Shown: positions 32,041 through 41,603, counted from the first letter of the stretch. The stretch: DNA of 64,000 bases from Bacillota bacterium (GCA_023444095.1 JAEZRP010000011.1:1-64000); one strand, 5' to 3'. Notes: generated by a model not told the origin, from the letters alone. Numbers and translations: made by a program.

Positions 32041-33711
32041 CTATTCCAGCCCCAGCAGGTGCCGGGCGTGGCTGATGCTCGTCTCGGAATCCTCGCCGCC
32101 GATCAGCCGGGAAATTTCACGCACGCGGCCCTCCTGGTCGAGCCGCCTGACCATGGAATCCGTGCGCTCGCCTGCGAACGTCTTTTCGACCACGAAGTGC
32201 GCGTCCGCGAGCGCCGCGATCTGCGGAAGATGGGTCACGCAAAGCACCTGATGCGCGCGCGCGATCGCTTTCATTTTCTCTCCCACCACCTGCGCCATGC
32301 GGCCCGAAACGCCGGTGTCGATCTCGTCGAACACCATGGCGTCCACGCCTTCCGCGTCCACGGAGATTGCCTTGAGCGCGAGCATGATGCGCGAGAGCTC
32401 GCCGCCGGACGCGACCGCGGCGAGGGGCTTGAGCGGTTCGCCGGGATTGGCGGAGATGAGGAACTCGACCTCGTCCGCGCCGTTCGCCGTTGCCTTGATC
32501 GGCGTGATTTGTACCTCAAACCGCGTCTTGGCCATGCCCAGATCCTTGAGCTGTCCGCGCACGTTTTCCGCGAGGGGAACGGCGATGGCTCTGCGCGACA
32601 GCGTGAGCGCGCGGCAGGCATCGTGAAGCTGCAAGGTGATGGCGTCGAGATTTTCCTTCAATCCGCCCGCCGACTCGTCGCGCGCCTTCAGTTCGTCCAG
32701 CTTCGCAGCGGCGCTTTCTCCAAAGTCGATCACCTCGTCGAGCGTGGAACCGTACTTCCGCTCGAGGCGGCGAATGCGGTCGAGCCGATCCGCGACCTTC
32801 TCGGCCATCGCGGGGTCGTAGTCGAGGCTCTCCAGAAGAGACTGGAGCTCGTAGCCCGCGTCCTGCGCGGCGTAAAAGGCCTCCTTGATCTTTAGCGCGA
32901 GCGCGTCGATCCGCTCGTCCACGCGCGCGACCGACTCGAGCGCGCGATGAGCCATGTCGAGCTGCTCCTGCGCGCCGAGCACGCGGGAATCGCCGCCGTA
33001 GGTCAGCCGGTACGCCTCTTCGACGGAAGCGCGGATTTTCTCCGCGTTTTCGTAAAACCGCGCCCGCTTTTCAAGTTTCTCCTCCTCACCGCGCTTGGGC
33101 TTGAGGGCCGAGATCTCGGAAAGCTGAAAGGTCAGCATGTCGATCATGCGCGCGCGCTCCGCGGACTCGGACGTCACACGGCGGTACTCGGATGCCGCGC
33201 GGGAACGATCCGCGTGGAGCGCCGATACGGCGCGCAAAAGCGCGCGGTGGTCCTCGCCCCCGAAGGAATCGAGGAACTCCACATGGCGCGCGGGATTGAT
33301 GAGCGCCTGATGCTCGTGCTGGCCGTGGATGTCGACGAGCGTCGAAGTGAGCTGGCGGAGCGTTGCGAGGGGCACCACCATGCCTGAGACGCGACAGATG
33401 TTCCTGCCGGAACGGCTGAGCTCGCGGGACACGGCGACGACGTTCTCGTCAGCCTCCGCGCCGAGCTCCCGGGCGATCCCTGCGGCGCGCGGATTTTGCG
33501 AAATATCGAAGACCGCCTGAACGCTGCCCTTCTCGCATCCGGTGCGGATGAGGTCGCGCTCCGCGCGGCCGCCGAGGGCCATGCTCAGGCTGTCGACGAC
33601 GATGGATTTTCCGGCGCCCGTCTCGCCCGTCAACACGTTAAAGCCCTGATCGAACGAAAGCACAAGCGACTCGATCAGAGCGATGTTTTTGATGGATAGT
33701 TCCAGAAGCAT
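32041..33711 (-). CDS. recN: DNA repair protein RecN
   Basis: SMC-like ATPase for double-strand break repair, 556 residues. Walker A GETGAGKS lies near residue 30 after the family start LLELSIKNIALIESLVLSF; VDIHGQHEHQAL follows, then long coiled-coil arms (about 150-350), the ABC signature region ASGGELSRIMLALK and Walker B VFDEIDTGVSGRMA. The ATG at 33711 overlaps the argR stop (TAATG), giving tight coupling; the open frame to 33825 is not coding. It is the last gene of the long minus-strand block and is not followed by spoIVB. Confidence 0.96.
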   Translation of the reverse strand: MLLELSIKNIALIESLVLSFDQGFNVLTGETGAGKSIVVDSLSMALGGRAERDLIRTGCEKGSVQAVFDISQNPRAAGIARELGAEADENVVAVSRELSRSGRNICRVSGMVVPLATLRQLTSTLVDIHGQHEHQALINPARHVEFLDSFGGEDHRALLRAVSALHADRSRAASEYRRVTSESAERARMIDMLTFQLSEISALKPKRGEEEKLEKRARFYENAEKIRASVEEAYRLTYGGDSRVLGAQEQLDMAHRALESVARVDERIDALALKIKEAFYAAQDAGYELQSLLESLDYDPAMAEKVADRLDRIRRLERKYGSTLDEVIDFGESAAAKLDELKARDESAGGLKENLDAITLQLHDACRALTLSRRAIAVPLAENVRGQLKDLGMAKTRFEVQITPIKATANGADEVEFLISANPGEPLKPLAAVASGGELSRIMLALKAISVDAEGVDAMVFDEIDTGVSGRMAQVVGEKMKAIARAHQVLCVTHLPQIAALADAHFVVEKTFAGERTDSMVRRLDQEGRVREISRLIGGEDSETSISHARHLLGLE

Positions 33712-34163
33712 TATTTTTTGATGAGCGCGTCGAACCGCTGAAGAATGTTTTCGACGGAGGATTCCGAGCGCGCGATGAGAAGGATGGTGTTGTCGCCGGA
33801 GATGGTTCCGAGGATTTCGGGCCACTTCATGGAATCGATCGCTTCGGCGGCGGCGGGCGCGGATGCGGAGATGGTCTTGATAACGATGAGGTTTCCGGTC
33901 GTCTCGATGGACATGACGGATTCGGAAAGAATGCGGATGAAGCGATCGCTCATGCCTTTCTCGGCGCGCTCGACCGTCGCGTATTTATACTTCCCACCCT
34001 CGGCGAGCACCTTCAGAAGCCGTAGCTCCTTGATGTCCCGGGAAACTGTCGCCTGCGTGACCTTCACATTGCGGCGCTTGAGCTCCTCCGCGAGCTCTTC
34101 CTGGGTTTCAATGTCCTTTGACTCAATGATTTCGAGGATCAGATTATGTCGTACGCTCTTCAT
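33711..34163 (-). CDS. argR: Arginine repressor
   Basis: A 150-residue hexameric repressor. The N-terminal winged helix has IIESKDIETQEELAEEL and KVTQATVSRDIKELRL; the C-terminal arginine-binding and trimerisation domain has GTISGDNTILLIAR with the conserved Asp. The ATG at 34163 follows AGGAGGC; a TTG just upstream is less likely. Placement beside recN is conserved in Firmicutes and does not imply a shared function. Confidence 0.95.
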   Translation of the reverse strand: MKSVRHNLILEIIESKDIETQEELAEELKRRNVKVTQATVSRDIKELRLLKVLAEGGKYKYATVERAEKGMSDRFIRILSESVMSIETTGNLIVIKTISASAPAAAEAIDSMKWPEILGTISGDNTILLIARSESSVENILQRFDALIKK

Positions 34164-34205
34164 CAAAAGGCCTCCTATATATCAAGCCGCGCTGGCAATC
34201 GTTCC

Positions 34206-35051
34206 CTAATGCGTCCACTCGGAGAGCTTGTTCCGGAGAAGCTCGAAGTAGTTGCGGTCGCGCATGCGAATGAAGCGTGCGACGCGCCGCGATCTTCTGA
34301 TTGTAATACCCGGGGTCTTGGGAGAAAGGTCGAATCGGTAGCGGCCGTCGAAGACCGCACAGGCCTCCGCGGGCTTGTCGAGCACGCGCACGGTAACGGC
34401 GACGTCCGCGGAAGCGATCACGGGACGCGCGTTCATCGTATGCGCGCAGATGGGCGTCAACAGGAAACACTCCATGCCCGGGGTGACGATCGGGCCGCCC
34501 GCCGAAAGCGAATAGGCGGTCGATCCCGTCGCGCTCGCGACGATCAAGCCGTCGCCTGAAAGTCTGTCGACGAACCGCCCGTCCACCTTCGTCTCGATGG
34601 AGAGGATGCCGGTCGTCACGCTCTTTCTCGAAAAGACGACGTCGTTCATGGAAAACGCGCCGCGCGGACCATCGTCCATCTCCATGAGCATGCGGTCGTC
34701 GAAGCGGAAGTCGCCCGAAAACAGACGGTCCACGTCCTCCTCCAGCTCGTCCGGCTCCAACTCCGTCAGAAATCCCATCCGGCCGAGGTTGATGCCGAGC
34801 ATGGGAATCTGGTACGGAACCGCGTAGTCGAGCGCCGAAAGCAGCGTTCCGTCGCCGCCGAGGACAAAGAGAACATCGCACCCCGGATCCCCATCCGCGG
34901 GCAGCGATTCGCAGTGTAAAATTCTCGCCAGCTTCGCGTCCGCACAGACGCCGCAGCCGTGGCGCGCAAGCAGGGATATCAGTTTGATCGCGACCGGGAG
35001 GCCGTCGCCCTTCGTGGGATTCCACAGAACGCCCGCCCGTTGGATGTTCAA
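34206..35051 (-). CDS. nadK: NAD kinase
   Basis: Phosphorylates NAD to NADP; about 281 residues. It carries the GGDGTLL motif (about residue 58-64), INLGRMGFLTE, NDVVFSR and the TGSTAYSLSAGGPI segment. The start is taken as TTG at 35051, six bases after GAGAGGTG, because the family begins near IQRAGVLWNPTKG; an upstream ATG at 35132 would overlap tlyA and the promoter. The gene sits between tlyA and argR, as in many Clostridia. Confidence 0.92.
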   Translation of the reverse strand: MNIQRAGVLWNPTKGDGLPVAIKLISLLARHGCGVCADAKLARILHCESLPADGDPGCDVLFVLGGDGTLLSALDYAVPYQIPMLGINLGRMGFLTELEPDELEEDVDRLFSGDFRFDDRMLMEMDDGPRGAFSMNDVVFSRKSVTTGILSIETKVDGRFVDRLSGDGLIVASATGSTAYSLSAGGPIVTPGMECFLLTPICAHTMNARPVIASADVAVTVRVLDKPAEACAVFDGRYRFDLSPKTPGITIRRSRRVARFIRMRDRNYFELLRNKLSEWTH

Positions 35052-35072
35052 CCGAATCACCTCTCTTTTATA

Positions 35073-35100
35073 TTTATACCATATTGTGCGGAACTTACAA
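35073..35100 (-). promoter_or_regulatory. Internal sigma-A promoter for nadK-argR-recN
   Basis: TTGTAA (35100-35095), 16 bp, TATAAA (35078-35073), with the -35 overlapping the last codons of tlyA. It could give nadK, argR and recN expression apart from the upstream block. Confidence 0.6.
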
Positions 35101-35928
35101 GCCCAAATTCGCGGATTTAAAGAATTTGTCACAAGCGGCGTGAATTATGGCATCAATTGTCGATTCATCCACTTTATTGGACGGATCGGGCTTCCCTGCC
35201 ATCAGGAGCAGGAATTCGACGTTGCCTTCGGGGCCGGTAATCGGAGAATAATCGAGGCCCGTCGCGGTCCAGCCCGTTTCCGGGAGCCACGATACGATGT
35301 CCGAAACCACCATTTTATGCACGGCGGGATCGCGGACCACGCCGCGCGCGCCGACCAGTTCCTTCGGGGCTTCGAACTGCGGTTTGATGAGCGCGACGAA
35401 GCGCGCGCCCTCCCCCATGAGCGGTAAAACCGCCGGCAGAACCGCCTTGAGGGAAATAAAAGACACGTCAGTCGCGCCGAACGTCGGCGGCTGGGGAACC
35501 TCTTCCCGCGAAAGGAATCGTGCGTTCACGCGCTCGAGGGAGATCACGCGGGGATCGGACCTGAGCCTGTAGTCGAGGAGGTTGTAACCCACGTCCACGG
35601 CGTATACGAGTCGTGCCCCCGCGCGGAGCATCACATCGGTAAATCCGCCGGTCGATGCGCCGACGTCGATACAGACTCGATCCGAAATGTCGGTTCGAAA
35701 GACCTCGAGCGCGCGCTTTAACTTGTGCGCGCCCCGGCTCACATAGGAATCCAGGTCCCCCTTTACGCGCAAAGGCACGTCCGGCGACAGAAGCTGCGCG
35801 CCGCTTTCAATCCTTTGATCGCCCGAAAGCGCGCGCCCCTCCAATATGAGCGCGCGCGCGAGTTCAATGGACCCGAGATTCAGTTTTTCCAGGAGCAGTT
35901 CGTCCGCCCTTCGCCTCTTCGGCGCCAT
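35095..35928 (-). CDS. TlyA-family rRNA 2'-O-methyltransferase
   Basis: A 277-residue protein with an N-terminal S4 RNA-binding domain (RRADELLLEKLNLGSIELARAL) and an FtsJ/RrmJ-like methyltransferase domain: DVGASTGGFTDVML (SAM site, about residue 88-101), AVDVGYNLLDYRLRSD, ATDVSFISL and the catalytic lysine region LIKPQFEAPKE. Members methylate the 2'-OH of cytidines in rRNA and are often mislabelled hemolysins. The ATG at 35928 follows AAGGAAG. About 150 bp separate it from dxs; nothing coding was recognised there. Confidence 0.9.
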   Translation of the reverse strand: MAPKRRRADELLLEKLNLGSIELARALILEGRALSGDQRIESGAQLLSPDVPLRVKGDLDSYVSRGAHKLKRALEVFRTDISDRVCIDVGASTGGFTDVMLRAGARLVYAVDVGYNLLDYRLRSDPRVISLERVNARFLSREEVPQPPTFGATDVSFISLKAVLPAVLPLMGEGARFVALIKPQFEAPKELVGARGVVRDPAVHKMVVSDIVSWLPETGWTATGLDYSPITGPEGNVEFLLLMAGKPDPSNKVDESTIDAIIHAACDKFFKSANLGL

Positions 35929-36079
35929 CGGCTTCTTCCTTTCGCGCACTCTTTCAAACATATGTCCGGTCGACCGGAGTTCCGGTCCCGGCGATTCGAC
36001 AGACAGATGATCCCTTCCCAAAAGCGATGTGAGATTTTCAAGGCGTCCCTTGCGAAGCGGCTCGGAGCACGCCCCGCCG

Positions 36080-37936
36080 TCACATCCCCAGCCTTTTCAG
36101 CACTGCCTCCGCGATGCCCTCGGCATCGAGGCCGCATTCCTTGAGCTGCTCGGAGACCTTCGCGTGCCGGACGTAGTTGTCGGGAACGCCGAGGAGCAGC
36201 GTGTCGACCCTGACGCCCGTTCGCGCGAGCGCGGCGAGCACCGCCTCTCCGAAACCGCCCATGAGCGTATTCTCCTCGATCGTAACAAGAAGCTTCGTCG
36301 AGCGCGCGGCGGCCACGATCGTTTCCTCATCCAGGGGTTTCACGAACATCGCGTCGATCACGCCGGCGGAGACCCCGTGCGACTCGAGCACCACGGCAGC
36401 GGCGAGCGCCATCCCGACCATGCGCCCGACGGCGACGATCTGAATCTCGCCCTCGAGGAGGCGCTCCGCCCTGCCGGGCACGATCGCCGCGTCGCGCGCC
36501 ATCGCCTTCCCGAGATCCGCCGCGTCCTTGGGATAACGGATCGCGAGCGGTCCCGCGAACGCGCCGCTCCAGTTGATCATCCGCCGGAGCGCGCGGACGT
36601 CGCGCGGCGCTGCGACGGTCATGTTCGGAAGCGAGCGCAGATAGCTTAGGTCAAAGACGCCGTTGTGCGTCGCGCCGTCCGCGCCGACGAGTCCCGCGCG
36701 GTCGACAAGCAGCGTCACCGGCAGCGCGTTCAGGCACACGTCGTTTGAAATCTGGTCGTAGGCGCGCTGGAGGAAGGTCGAGTAAATCGCCACATAGGGC
36801 TTCATGCCGGAGGCAGCGAGCCCGGCAGCCATGGTCACGGCGTGCTCCTCCGCAATGCCCACGTCGAAGCAGCGTTTCGGGTGGCGCGCGCAGAACGCGG
36901 AGAGGCCCGTGCCCGTGGGCATGGCGGCAGTCACGGCGCAGAGATCGGCGCGGCGCTCGGCCATGTCCGCAAGCGTCTCCGCCGCGATCAGGCCGCAACT
37001 CGCTTCCTCCTCGGATTTGAACCGCCCGGTCGCGATGTCGAACGGGAACGCGCCGTGGTACTTATCCGGCGATTCCTCGGCGGGCGGATAACCCTTGCCC
37101 TTTTTCGTGACCACGTGGATGACGACGGGGCTCGTGAGCGCCTTCGCGCTCCTGAGAATGTGAACGAGCTGATGGATGTTGTGCCCGTCCACGGGACCGA
37201 CGTACTTGAAGCCCATCGAGTCAAAGAGATTGTCGCCGAGAACCAGCGCCTTCACCATGTCGCGCATCCGCTCCATCATCCGGGTGAGCGGACGGCCGAT
37301 CAGGGGAATCTTCGAAAGAAAGCTCCGGGTGCCGGACTTCAGGGTCCGATAGAAGAACGACTGGCGGATGTTCGTCAGGTGCATCGAAACCGCGCCCACG
37401 TTCTTTGAAATAGACATCTCGTTGTGGTTCAGGATCACGATGAGCGGCGTGGGGCACTGGCCCGCGTCGTTGAGCGCCTCGTAGCTCATGCCGCCCGTGA
37501 GCGAACCGTCGCCGATCACCGCGACCACGGCGTTCTTTCCGCCTTTGAGGTCGCGCGCACGGCAGAGCCCGAGCGCGGCGGAGATGGACGTGGATGCGTG
37601 CCCCGCCGTAAACGCGTCGTTCGGGTCCTCATTGGGCGTCGGGAAGCCGGAGATTCCGTCCTTGGAGCGCAGCGTATGAAAGCGCGCCTGCCGTCCCGTG
37701 AGCAGCTTGTGCGCGTACGCCTGATGCCCCACATCGAAGATCAGCTTGTCTTCGGGATAATCAAAGACATAATCGAGCGCCAGGGTCAGTTCGACCATTC
37801 CAAGGTTGCTCGACAGGTGGCCGCCGCGCTGCGCAACGGTGTGGATGATCTCGAACCGGAGTTCTTTTGCGAGCTCGTTCAGCTCTTTGAGAGTGCGTTT
37901 TTTAAGGTCCCCGGGACTCTTGATCTCGTTCAGCAT
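36080..37936 (-). CDS. dxs: 1-deoxy-D-xylulose-5-phosphate synthase
   Basis: First enzyme of the MEP isoprenoid pathway, joining pyruvate and glyceraldehyde 3-phosphate with thiamine diphosphate. The 618-residue protein has the GHQAYAHKLLTG segment, the ThDP/Mg motif GDGSLTGGMSYEALN (about 150-164), the catalytic Glu in GIAEEHAVTMAAGLA (about 365), and the transketolase C-terminal domain. Length is normal. Thirteen bases separate it from the ispA stop. Confidence 0.96.
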   Translation of the reverse strand: MLNEIKSPGDLKKRTLKELNELAKELRFEIIHTVAQRGGHLSSNLGMVELTLALDYVFDYPEDKLIFDVGHQAYAHKLLTGRQARFHTLRSKDGISGFPTPNEDPNDAFTAGHASTSISAALGLCRARDLKGGKNAVVAVIGDGSLTGGMSYEALNDAGQCPTPLIVILNHNEMSISKNVGAVSMHLTNIRQSFFYRTLKSGTRSFLSKIPLIGRPLTRMMERMRDMVKALVLGDNLFDSMGFKYVGPVDGHNIHQLVHILRSAKALTSPVVIHVVTKKGKGYPPAEESPDKYHGAFPFDIATGRFKSEEEASCGLIAAETLADMAERRADLCAVTAAMPTGTGLSAFCARHPKRCFDVGIAEEHAVTMAAGLAASGMKPYVAIYSTFLQRAYDQISNDVCLNALPVTLLVDRAGLVGADGATHNGVFDLSYLRSLPNMTVAAPRDVRALRRMINWSGAFAGPLAIRYPKDAADLGKAMARDAAIVPGRAERLLEGEIQIVAVGRMVGMALAAAVVLESHGVSAGVIDAMFVKPLDEETIVAAARSTKLLVTIEENTLMGGFGEAVLAALARTGVRVDTLLLGVPDNYVRHAKVSEQLKECGLDAEGIAEAVLKRLGM

Positions 37937-37949
37937 TCGTTTCGCTCCG

Positions 37950-38855
37950 TCACATCATGCGGCCGACCATTTCGCGCGTCAGTTCCGCGAAAAACGCCGC
38001 CTTGTCTCCGAAACATCCGATGGCCAACGCGGCTTCGTCTCGCAGCCGGTCGACGCGTGCGCGCGTGCCCTCGACGCCGTAGAGCTTGACCGAGGTCAGC
38101 TTGTCCGCCGCCTCGTCCTTGCCGACGGACTTTCCGATCTCCTTCGCGTCTCCCACGACGTCCAGAAGGTCGTCCGTCGCCTGAAAGAGCGCGCCGAACG
38201 CCGCGCCAAACCGGGTCAGCGCGTCGAGCTCCGCCGCGCCTGCGCCTGAAATCAGGGCAGCCGCGCGCAGGGGGTGAATAAACATGCGCGCGGTCTTGTT
38301 TTTGTGGATGTAGAGGAGCGCGTCCTCCCCCGCCCCGCCGGAGTGCTCGAAATGGAGGTCCATCGACTGGCCGCCGACCATGCCGCGCGCGCCCGCGCCC
38401 TCTGCAATTTCCCGCGCGGCGGACAGAAGCGCCCGGTGATCTCCCTGCGCACGTTCGGCCGCCGAGAGCATGACCTCGAAGGCCATGTTCAGTAACCCGT
38501 CGCCCGCGAGAATCGCCTGACCGACGCCAAAGACCACGTGATTCGTCGCACGTCCCCGCCGGAGCGAGTCGTCATCCATGCCGGGAAGGTCGTCGTGGAT
38601 GAGCGAGTAGGTGTGGATCATTTCGACCGCGCACCCGTAATCGAGCGCGGTCTCCATGTCGCCGCCCAGCATCTCGGTCGCCGCAAGAAGCATCGCGGGC
38701 CGGAGCCGCTTTCCCCCGGCCATGAGGCTGTAGCGCATGGCGTTATTGACGAGCCACGGCCTTCCGCCGTCCTCGAATGCGCCGTCTTTTTCCTCGGGCA
38801 GAAGCGCCTCGAGCCGCGCGTTGACGCGGGCCGCAAATTCGTTCAGCTTATTCAT
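37950..38855 (-). CDS. ispA: Polyprenyl synthetase (farnesyl/geranylgeranyl diphosphate synthase)
   Basis: Chain-elongating prenyl transferase of 301 residues. The first Asp-rich motif is DDLPGMDDDSLRRG (about 93-106) and the second is DDLLDVVGD (about 226-234); MAGGKRLRPAMLLA carries the IPP-binding Lys and Arg. The four-residue gap within the first motif (DDxxxxD) is the bacterial type II FPP synthase form. It overlaps xseB by eight bases. Confidence 0.93.
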   Translation of the reverse strand: MNKLNEFAARVNARLEALLPEEKDGAFEDGGRPWLVNNAMRYSLMAGGKRLRPAMLLAATEMLGGDMETALDYGCAVEMIHTYSLIHDDLPGMDDDSLRRGRATNHVVFGVGQAILAGDGLLNMAFEVMLSAAERAQGDHRALLSAAREIAEGAGARGMVGGQSMDLHFEHSGGAGEDALLYIHKNKTARMFIHPLRAAALISGAGAAELDALTRFGAAFGALFQATDDLLDVVGDAKEIGKSVGKDEAADKLTSVKLYGVEGTRARVDRLRDEAALAIGCFGDKAAFFAELTREMVGRMM

Positions 38856-39063
38856 CGGCGTCCAGTTCCGCCTCTCCCCGCGCGGTCAGTTCGCGGATGC
38901 GCGCGTCGCCACGCTCGAGGATCCCATTCAGCTGTTCGGAGAGCTTCACGCCTCGTTCGAACGCCTTGAAGGATTCCTCCAGCGGCAGATCGCCTTTTTC
39001 GAGCGACTTCACGATCGCCTCAAGCTCCGCCATGCCCGCCTCAAATGTGAATTTGGTTGCCAT
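38848..39063 (-). CDS. xseB: Exodeoxyribonuclease VII small subunit
   Basis: A 71-residue helical protein with the XseB pattern FEAGMAELEAIVKSLEKGD and LPLEESFKAFERGVKLS, which forms coiled filaments around XseA. It overlaps xseA by 23 bases upstream and ispA by eight bases downstream, consistent with coupled translation in fixed ratio. Confidence 0.95.
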   Translation of the reverse strand: MATKFTFEAGMAELEAIVKSLEKGDLPLEESFKAFERGVKLSEQLNGILERGDARIRELTARGEAELDADE

Positions 39064-40267
39064 CTTCCCTCTCCTCCGCGATGCGCGCGGTCTTCGAACC
39101 GTCGGCCATCACGATCGCGACCTCATCGCCGGGCACAAGCTGTTCAGCCCGCGCGACGTACTTCTTTCCCTTTCGAATCGCCGCGTAGCCGCGCTCGAGC
39201 ACGTGCCTTGGGCTCACTGCGTAGAGCGTGCGCGAAAGCTCCGCGAGCTTTGCGCCCTGAAGCCGCGCCGTCCCCGCTGTCGCGCCCGTCAGCCGCTCCG
39301 TCAGGGCAGCGAGGCGATCCGCTCGCGGCGCGATCATCGCACCTGCGGGGCGAGTCAGCGCCCGTGCGGACGCGAGTCGCTCGAACCGCGACCGCCGGAG
39401 CGCCTGTCCGTTTTGGAGCGCGCGCACGAGCCGATCGGTCAGTTCGCGCGCGGAGGCAATCAGCTCCGCCCGCACGGGAACCGCGAGTTCCGCCGCCATC
39501 GAAGGCGTCGCGGCGCGCACGTCCGCAACGAAGTCCGCGATGGTGAAGTCCGTCTCGTGGCCCACGCAGGAAATCACCGGAATCGCCGAGGCGGCGATGG
39601 CGCGCGCGACTTTTTCCTCGTTGAAGGGCCAGAGGTCCTCCATCGAGCCGCCGCCGCGCCCGACGAGCAGCACCTCCGCCTCGCCGTGCTCGTTGAGCCG
39701 CCGAATCGCCTGGACGATCTCGTCCGCCGCCAGGCTCCCCTGCACCGCGCAGGGCGCGACGACGATCCCGACGCCGGGATTCCGCCTGCGGGCGACCCGG
39801 ATCATGTCGCGGATCGCCGCGCCCGTCTTCGAGGTGGCGATCCCGATCGCCCGCGGGTTGAACGGGATCTCGCGCTTTCTGGCCGGGTCGAAGAGGCCCT
39901 CCGCCGCGAGCTTTCTCTTGAGCGCCTCAAACCGCAGAAACAAATCGCCCGCGCCCTCCCGGCGCATGGACTCGACATAGAGCTGATAGCTCCCGTCGCG
40001 CACAAAAAGGGACGCGCTCGCGCGCACCGTGACGCGCATGCCGTCCTCGGGCAGAAAGTCCAGCGCATACGATTGCTGGCGGAACATCACGCACGAGACG
40101 CGCGCGCTCGCGTCCTTGAGCGAGAAGTAGCGGTGTCCGCTCACATGCTGCCGGTAGCCGGAAATCTCTCCTGTCACGTCGACGGCGCGCAGAAACGCGT
40201 CGCCCGCGAGCTTCACGCGGACGTACTCGTTGAGCTCCGAAACGGAGATGGAATTTCGCCCTTCCAT
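39041..40267 (-). CDS. xseA: Exodeoxyribonuclease VII large subunit
   Basis: Catalytic subunit that degrades single-stranded DNA from both ends. The 408-residue protein starts SISVSELNEYVRVKL (OB-fold domain, about 1-100, with GEISGYRQHVSGHRYFSLKD) and holds the nuclease domain with VGRGGGSMEDLWPFN and SCVGHETDFTIADFVAD. The ATG at 40267 overlaps the folD stop (ATGA). A much longer open frame to 41341 is out of register with real start signals. Confidence 0.95.
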   Translation of the reverse strand: MEGRNSISVSELNEYVRVKLAGDAFLRAVDVTGEISGYRQHVSGHRYFSLKDASARVSCVMFRQQSYALDFLPEDGMRVTVRASASLFVRDGSYQLYVESMRREGAGDLFLRFEALKRKLAAEGLFDPARKREIPFNPRAIGIATSKTGAAIRDMIRVARRRNPGVGIVVAPCAVQGSLAADEIVQAIRRLNEHGEAEVLLVGRGGGSMEDLWPFNEEKVARAIAASAIPVISCVGHETDFTIADFVADVRAATPSMAAELAVPVRAELIASARELTDRLVRALQNGQALRRSRFERLASARALTRPAGAMIAPRADRLAALTERLTGATAGTARLQGAKLAELSRTLYAVSPRHVLERGYAAIRKGKKYVARAEQLVPGDEVAIVMADGSKTARIAEEREDGNQIHI

Positions 40268-41109
40268 CAGGCCCTTTCCGCTGCGGCGATCGCGTTCTGC
40301 ATGAGCATCGCGACCGTCATGGGGCCGACGCCGCCCGGGACGGGGGTGATATACCCCACCACCTTTTCGCAGGCGTCGAAGTCCACGTCGCCCACCACTT
40401 TGCCGTCCTCGAGCCGGTTGATCCCGACGTCGACGACCGCCGCGCCGGGCTTGAGCATATCCGCCGTGATGAGGTTCCTGCGGCCTGCGGCGCAAATCAC
40501 CACATCCGCGCGGCGCACGTGTTCGGCGAGGTTTTTGGTGCGCGAGTGGCACATGGTGACGGTGCAGTTTTCGCGCTGGAGAAGCAGGGAAATGGGCTTT
40601 CCGACGATGTTCGAGCGGCCCACGACGACCGCCTCCGCGCCGCTTAAGGGAACGTTCGCGCGCTTTAGAAGCTCCATGCAGCCCGCGGGCGTGCACGGAA
40701 GTGTGCACGGGCGGCCCGAGAGCAGCTTTCCTGCGTTCACGACGTGGAAGCCGTCCGCGTCCTTCTCGGGCAGGATCCTGTCGAGCGCCTTCAACTCGTC
40801 GATCTGTTTCGGCAGCGGGAGCTGTACGAGGATGGCATGCACGGCGGGATCGGCATTGAGCTCGTCGATCTTTGAAAGAAGTTCCGCTTCGGTCACGTCC
40901 GCCTCGAACTTCACATGCAGGGACTTGATGCCGATCTTCTTGCACGCGCGGCGCTTGTTGCGCACGTAGATCTCGCTTCCGGGATCGTCGCCCGCGATCA
41001 CGACAGCGAGGCAGGGCTCGACGCCCCGCGCCTTCAGCGCCTCCGCGCGCAGCCGCGCGTCCTCGTTGAGCTCCGCGGCGATCGCCTTCCCGTCGATGAT
41101 GATTGCCAT
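40267..41109 (-). CDS. folD: Methylenetetrahydrofolate dehydrogenase/cyclohydrolase
   Basis: Bifunctional one-carbon enzyme of 280 residues that interconverts 5,10-methylene- and 10-formyl-THF with NADP. It has the active-site Lys in YVRNKRRACKKIG (about 50-62), VQLPLPKQID, and the NADP motif VVGRSNIVGKPISLLL (about 163-178), then the C-terminal TPVPGGVGPMTVAML. Length is normal. Confidence 0.96.
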   Translation of the reverse strand: MAIIIDGKAIAAELNEDARLRAEALKARGVEPCLAVVIAGDDPGSEIYVRNKRRACKKIGIKSLHVKFEADVTEAELLSKIDELNADPAVHAILVQLPLPKQIDELKALDRILPEKDADGFHVVNAGKLLSGRPCTLPCTPAGCMELLKRANVPLSGAEAVVVGRSNIVGKPISLLLQRENCTVTMCHSRTKNLAEHVRRADVVICAAGRRNLITADMLKPGAAVVDVGINRLEDGKVVGDVDFDACEKVVGYITPVPGGVGPMTVAMLMQNAIAAAERA

Positions 41110-41126
41110 TTGTGCGCCCTCCGTCT

Positions 41127-41525
41127 TTAGATTTTTCCGCTGCGCGCGATGGACCCAAGAACGCCGTTGATAAACGGACCTGCCTTGTCGCCGGAATAGA
41201 TGTTCGCAAGCTCCACCGCCTCGTTAATGACGATGGGAGGCGGATTCTCCCCGCGCGAAAGCTCGTACGCGCCGAGCCGCAATATCGCGAGGTCCACGCG
41301 GGAGAGCCTGTCCAGCGACCAGCCGCGCGCATACTCGGCAATGAGGGCGTCCAGCCTCTCGCGCTCTTTCACCACGCCGTCAAACAGCGCGTTCATGAAG
41401 GCGTATTCGGTTTCGTCGGGCTTCACCTCAAGAAGGTTCAGTCTCGTTTCCTCGCCGCCCTCGCCGCCCATCTCCCACTCGTATACGAGCTTCATGGCGT
41501 GCGCGCGCGCCGTCGATCTGTTCAT
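41127..41525 (-). CDS. nusB: Transcription antitermination factor NusB
   Basis: A 132-residue all-helical RNA-binding protein of the rRNA antitermination complex. It starts MNRSTARAHAMKLVYEWEM with the Arg-rich helix and carries LDRLSRVDLAILRLGAYEL and PPIVINEAVELANIYSGDKAGPF split over two helices, as in the family. The ATG at 41525 follows GAAGGAGAAGG; an upstream frame extension to 41585 is not used. Confidence 0.94.
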   Translation of the reverse strand: MNRSTARAHAMKLVYEWEMGGEGGEETRLNLLEVKPDETEYAFMNALFDGVVKERERLDALIAEYARGWSLDRLSRVDLAILRLGAYELSRGENPPPIVINEAVELANIYSGDKAGPFINGVLGSIARSGKI

Positions 41526-41603
41526 GCTTCCTTCTCCTTCTGCGCGGACAACAGGATTGCGGTGACGCACGCAGCGTCGCCGCAATTGACCGCGATTATG
41601 TGA

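Noticed and set aside
40268..41341. Upstream extension of xseA to 766 codons
   Set aside because: The extra part is a shadow of folD; the ATG at 40267 overlaps the folD stop in the usual ATGA arrangement and fits the family start.
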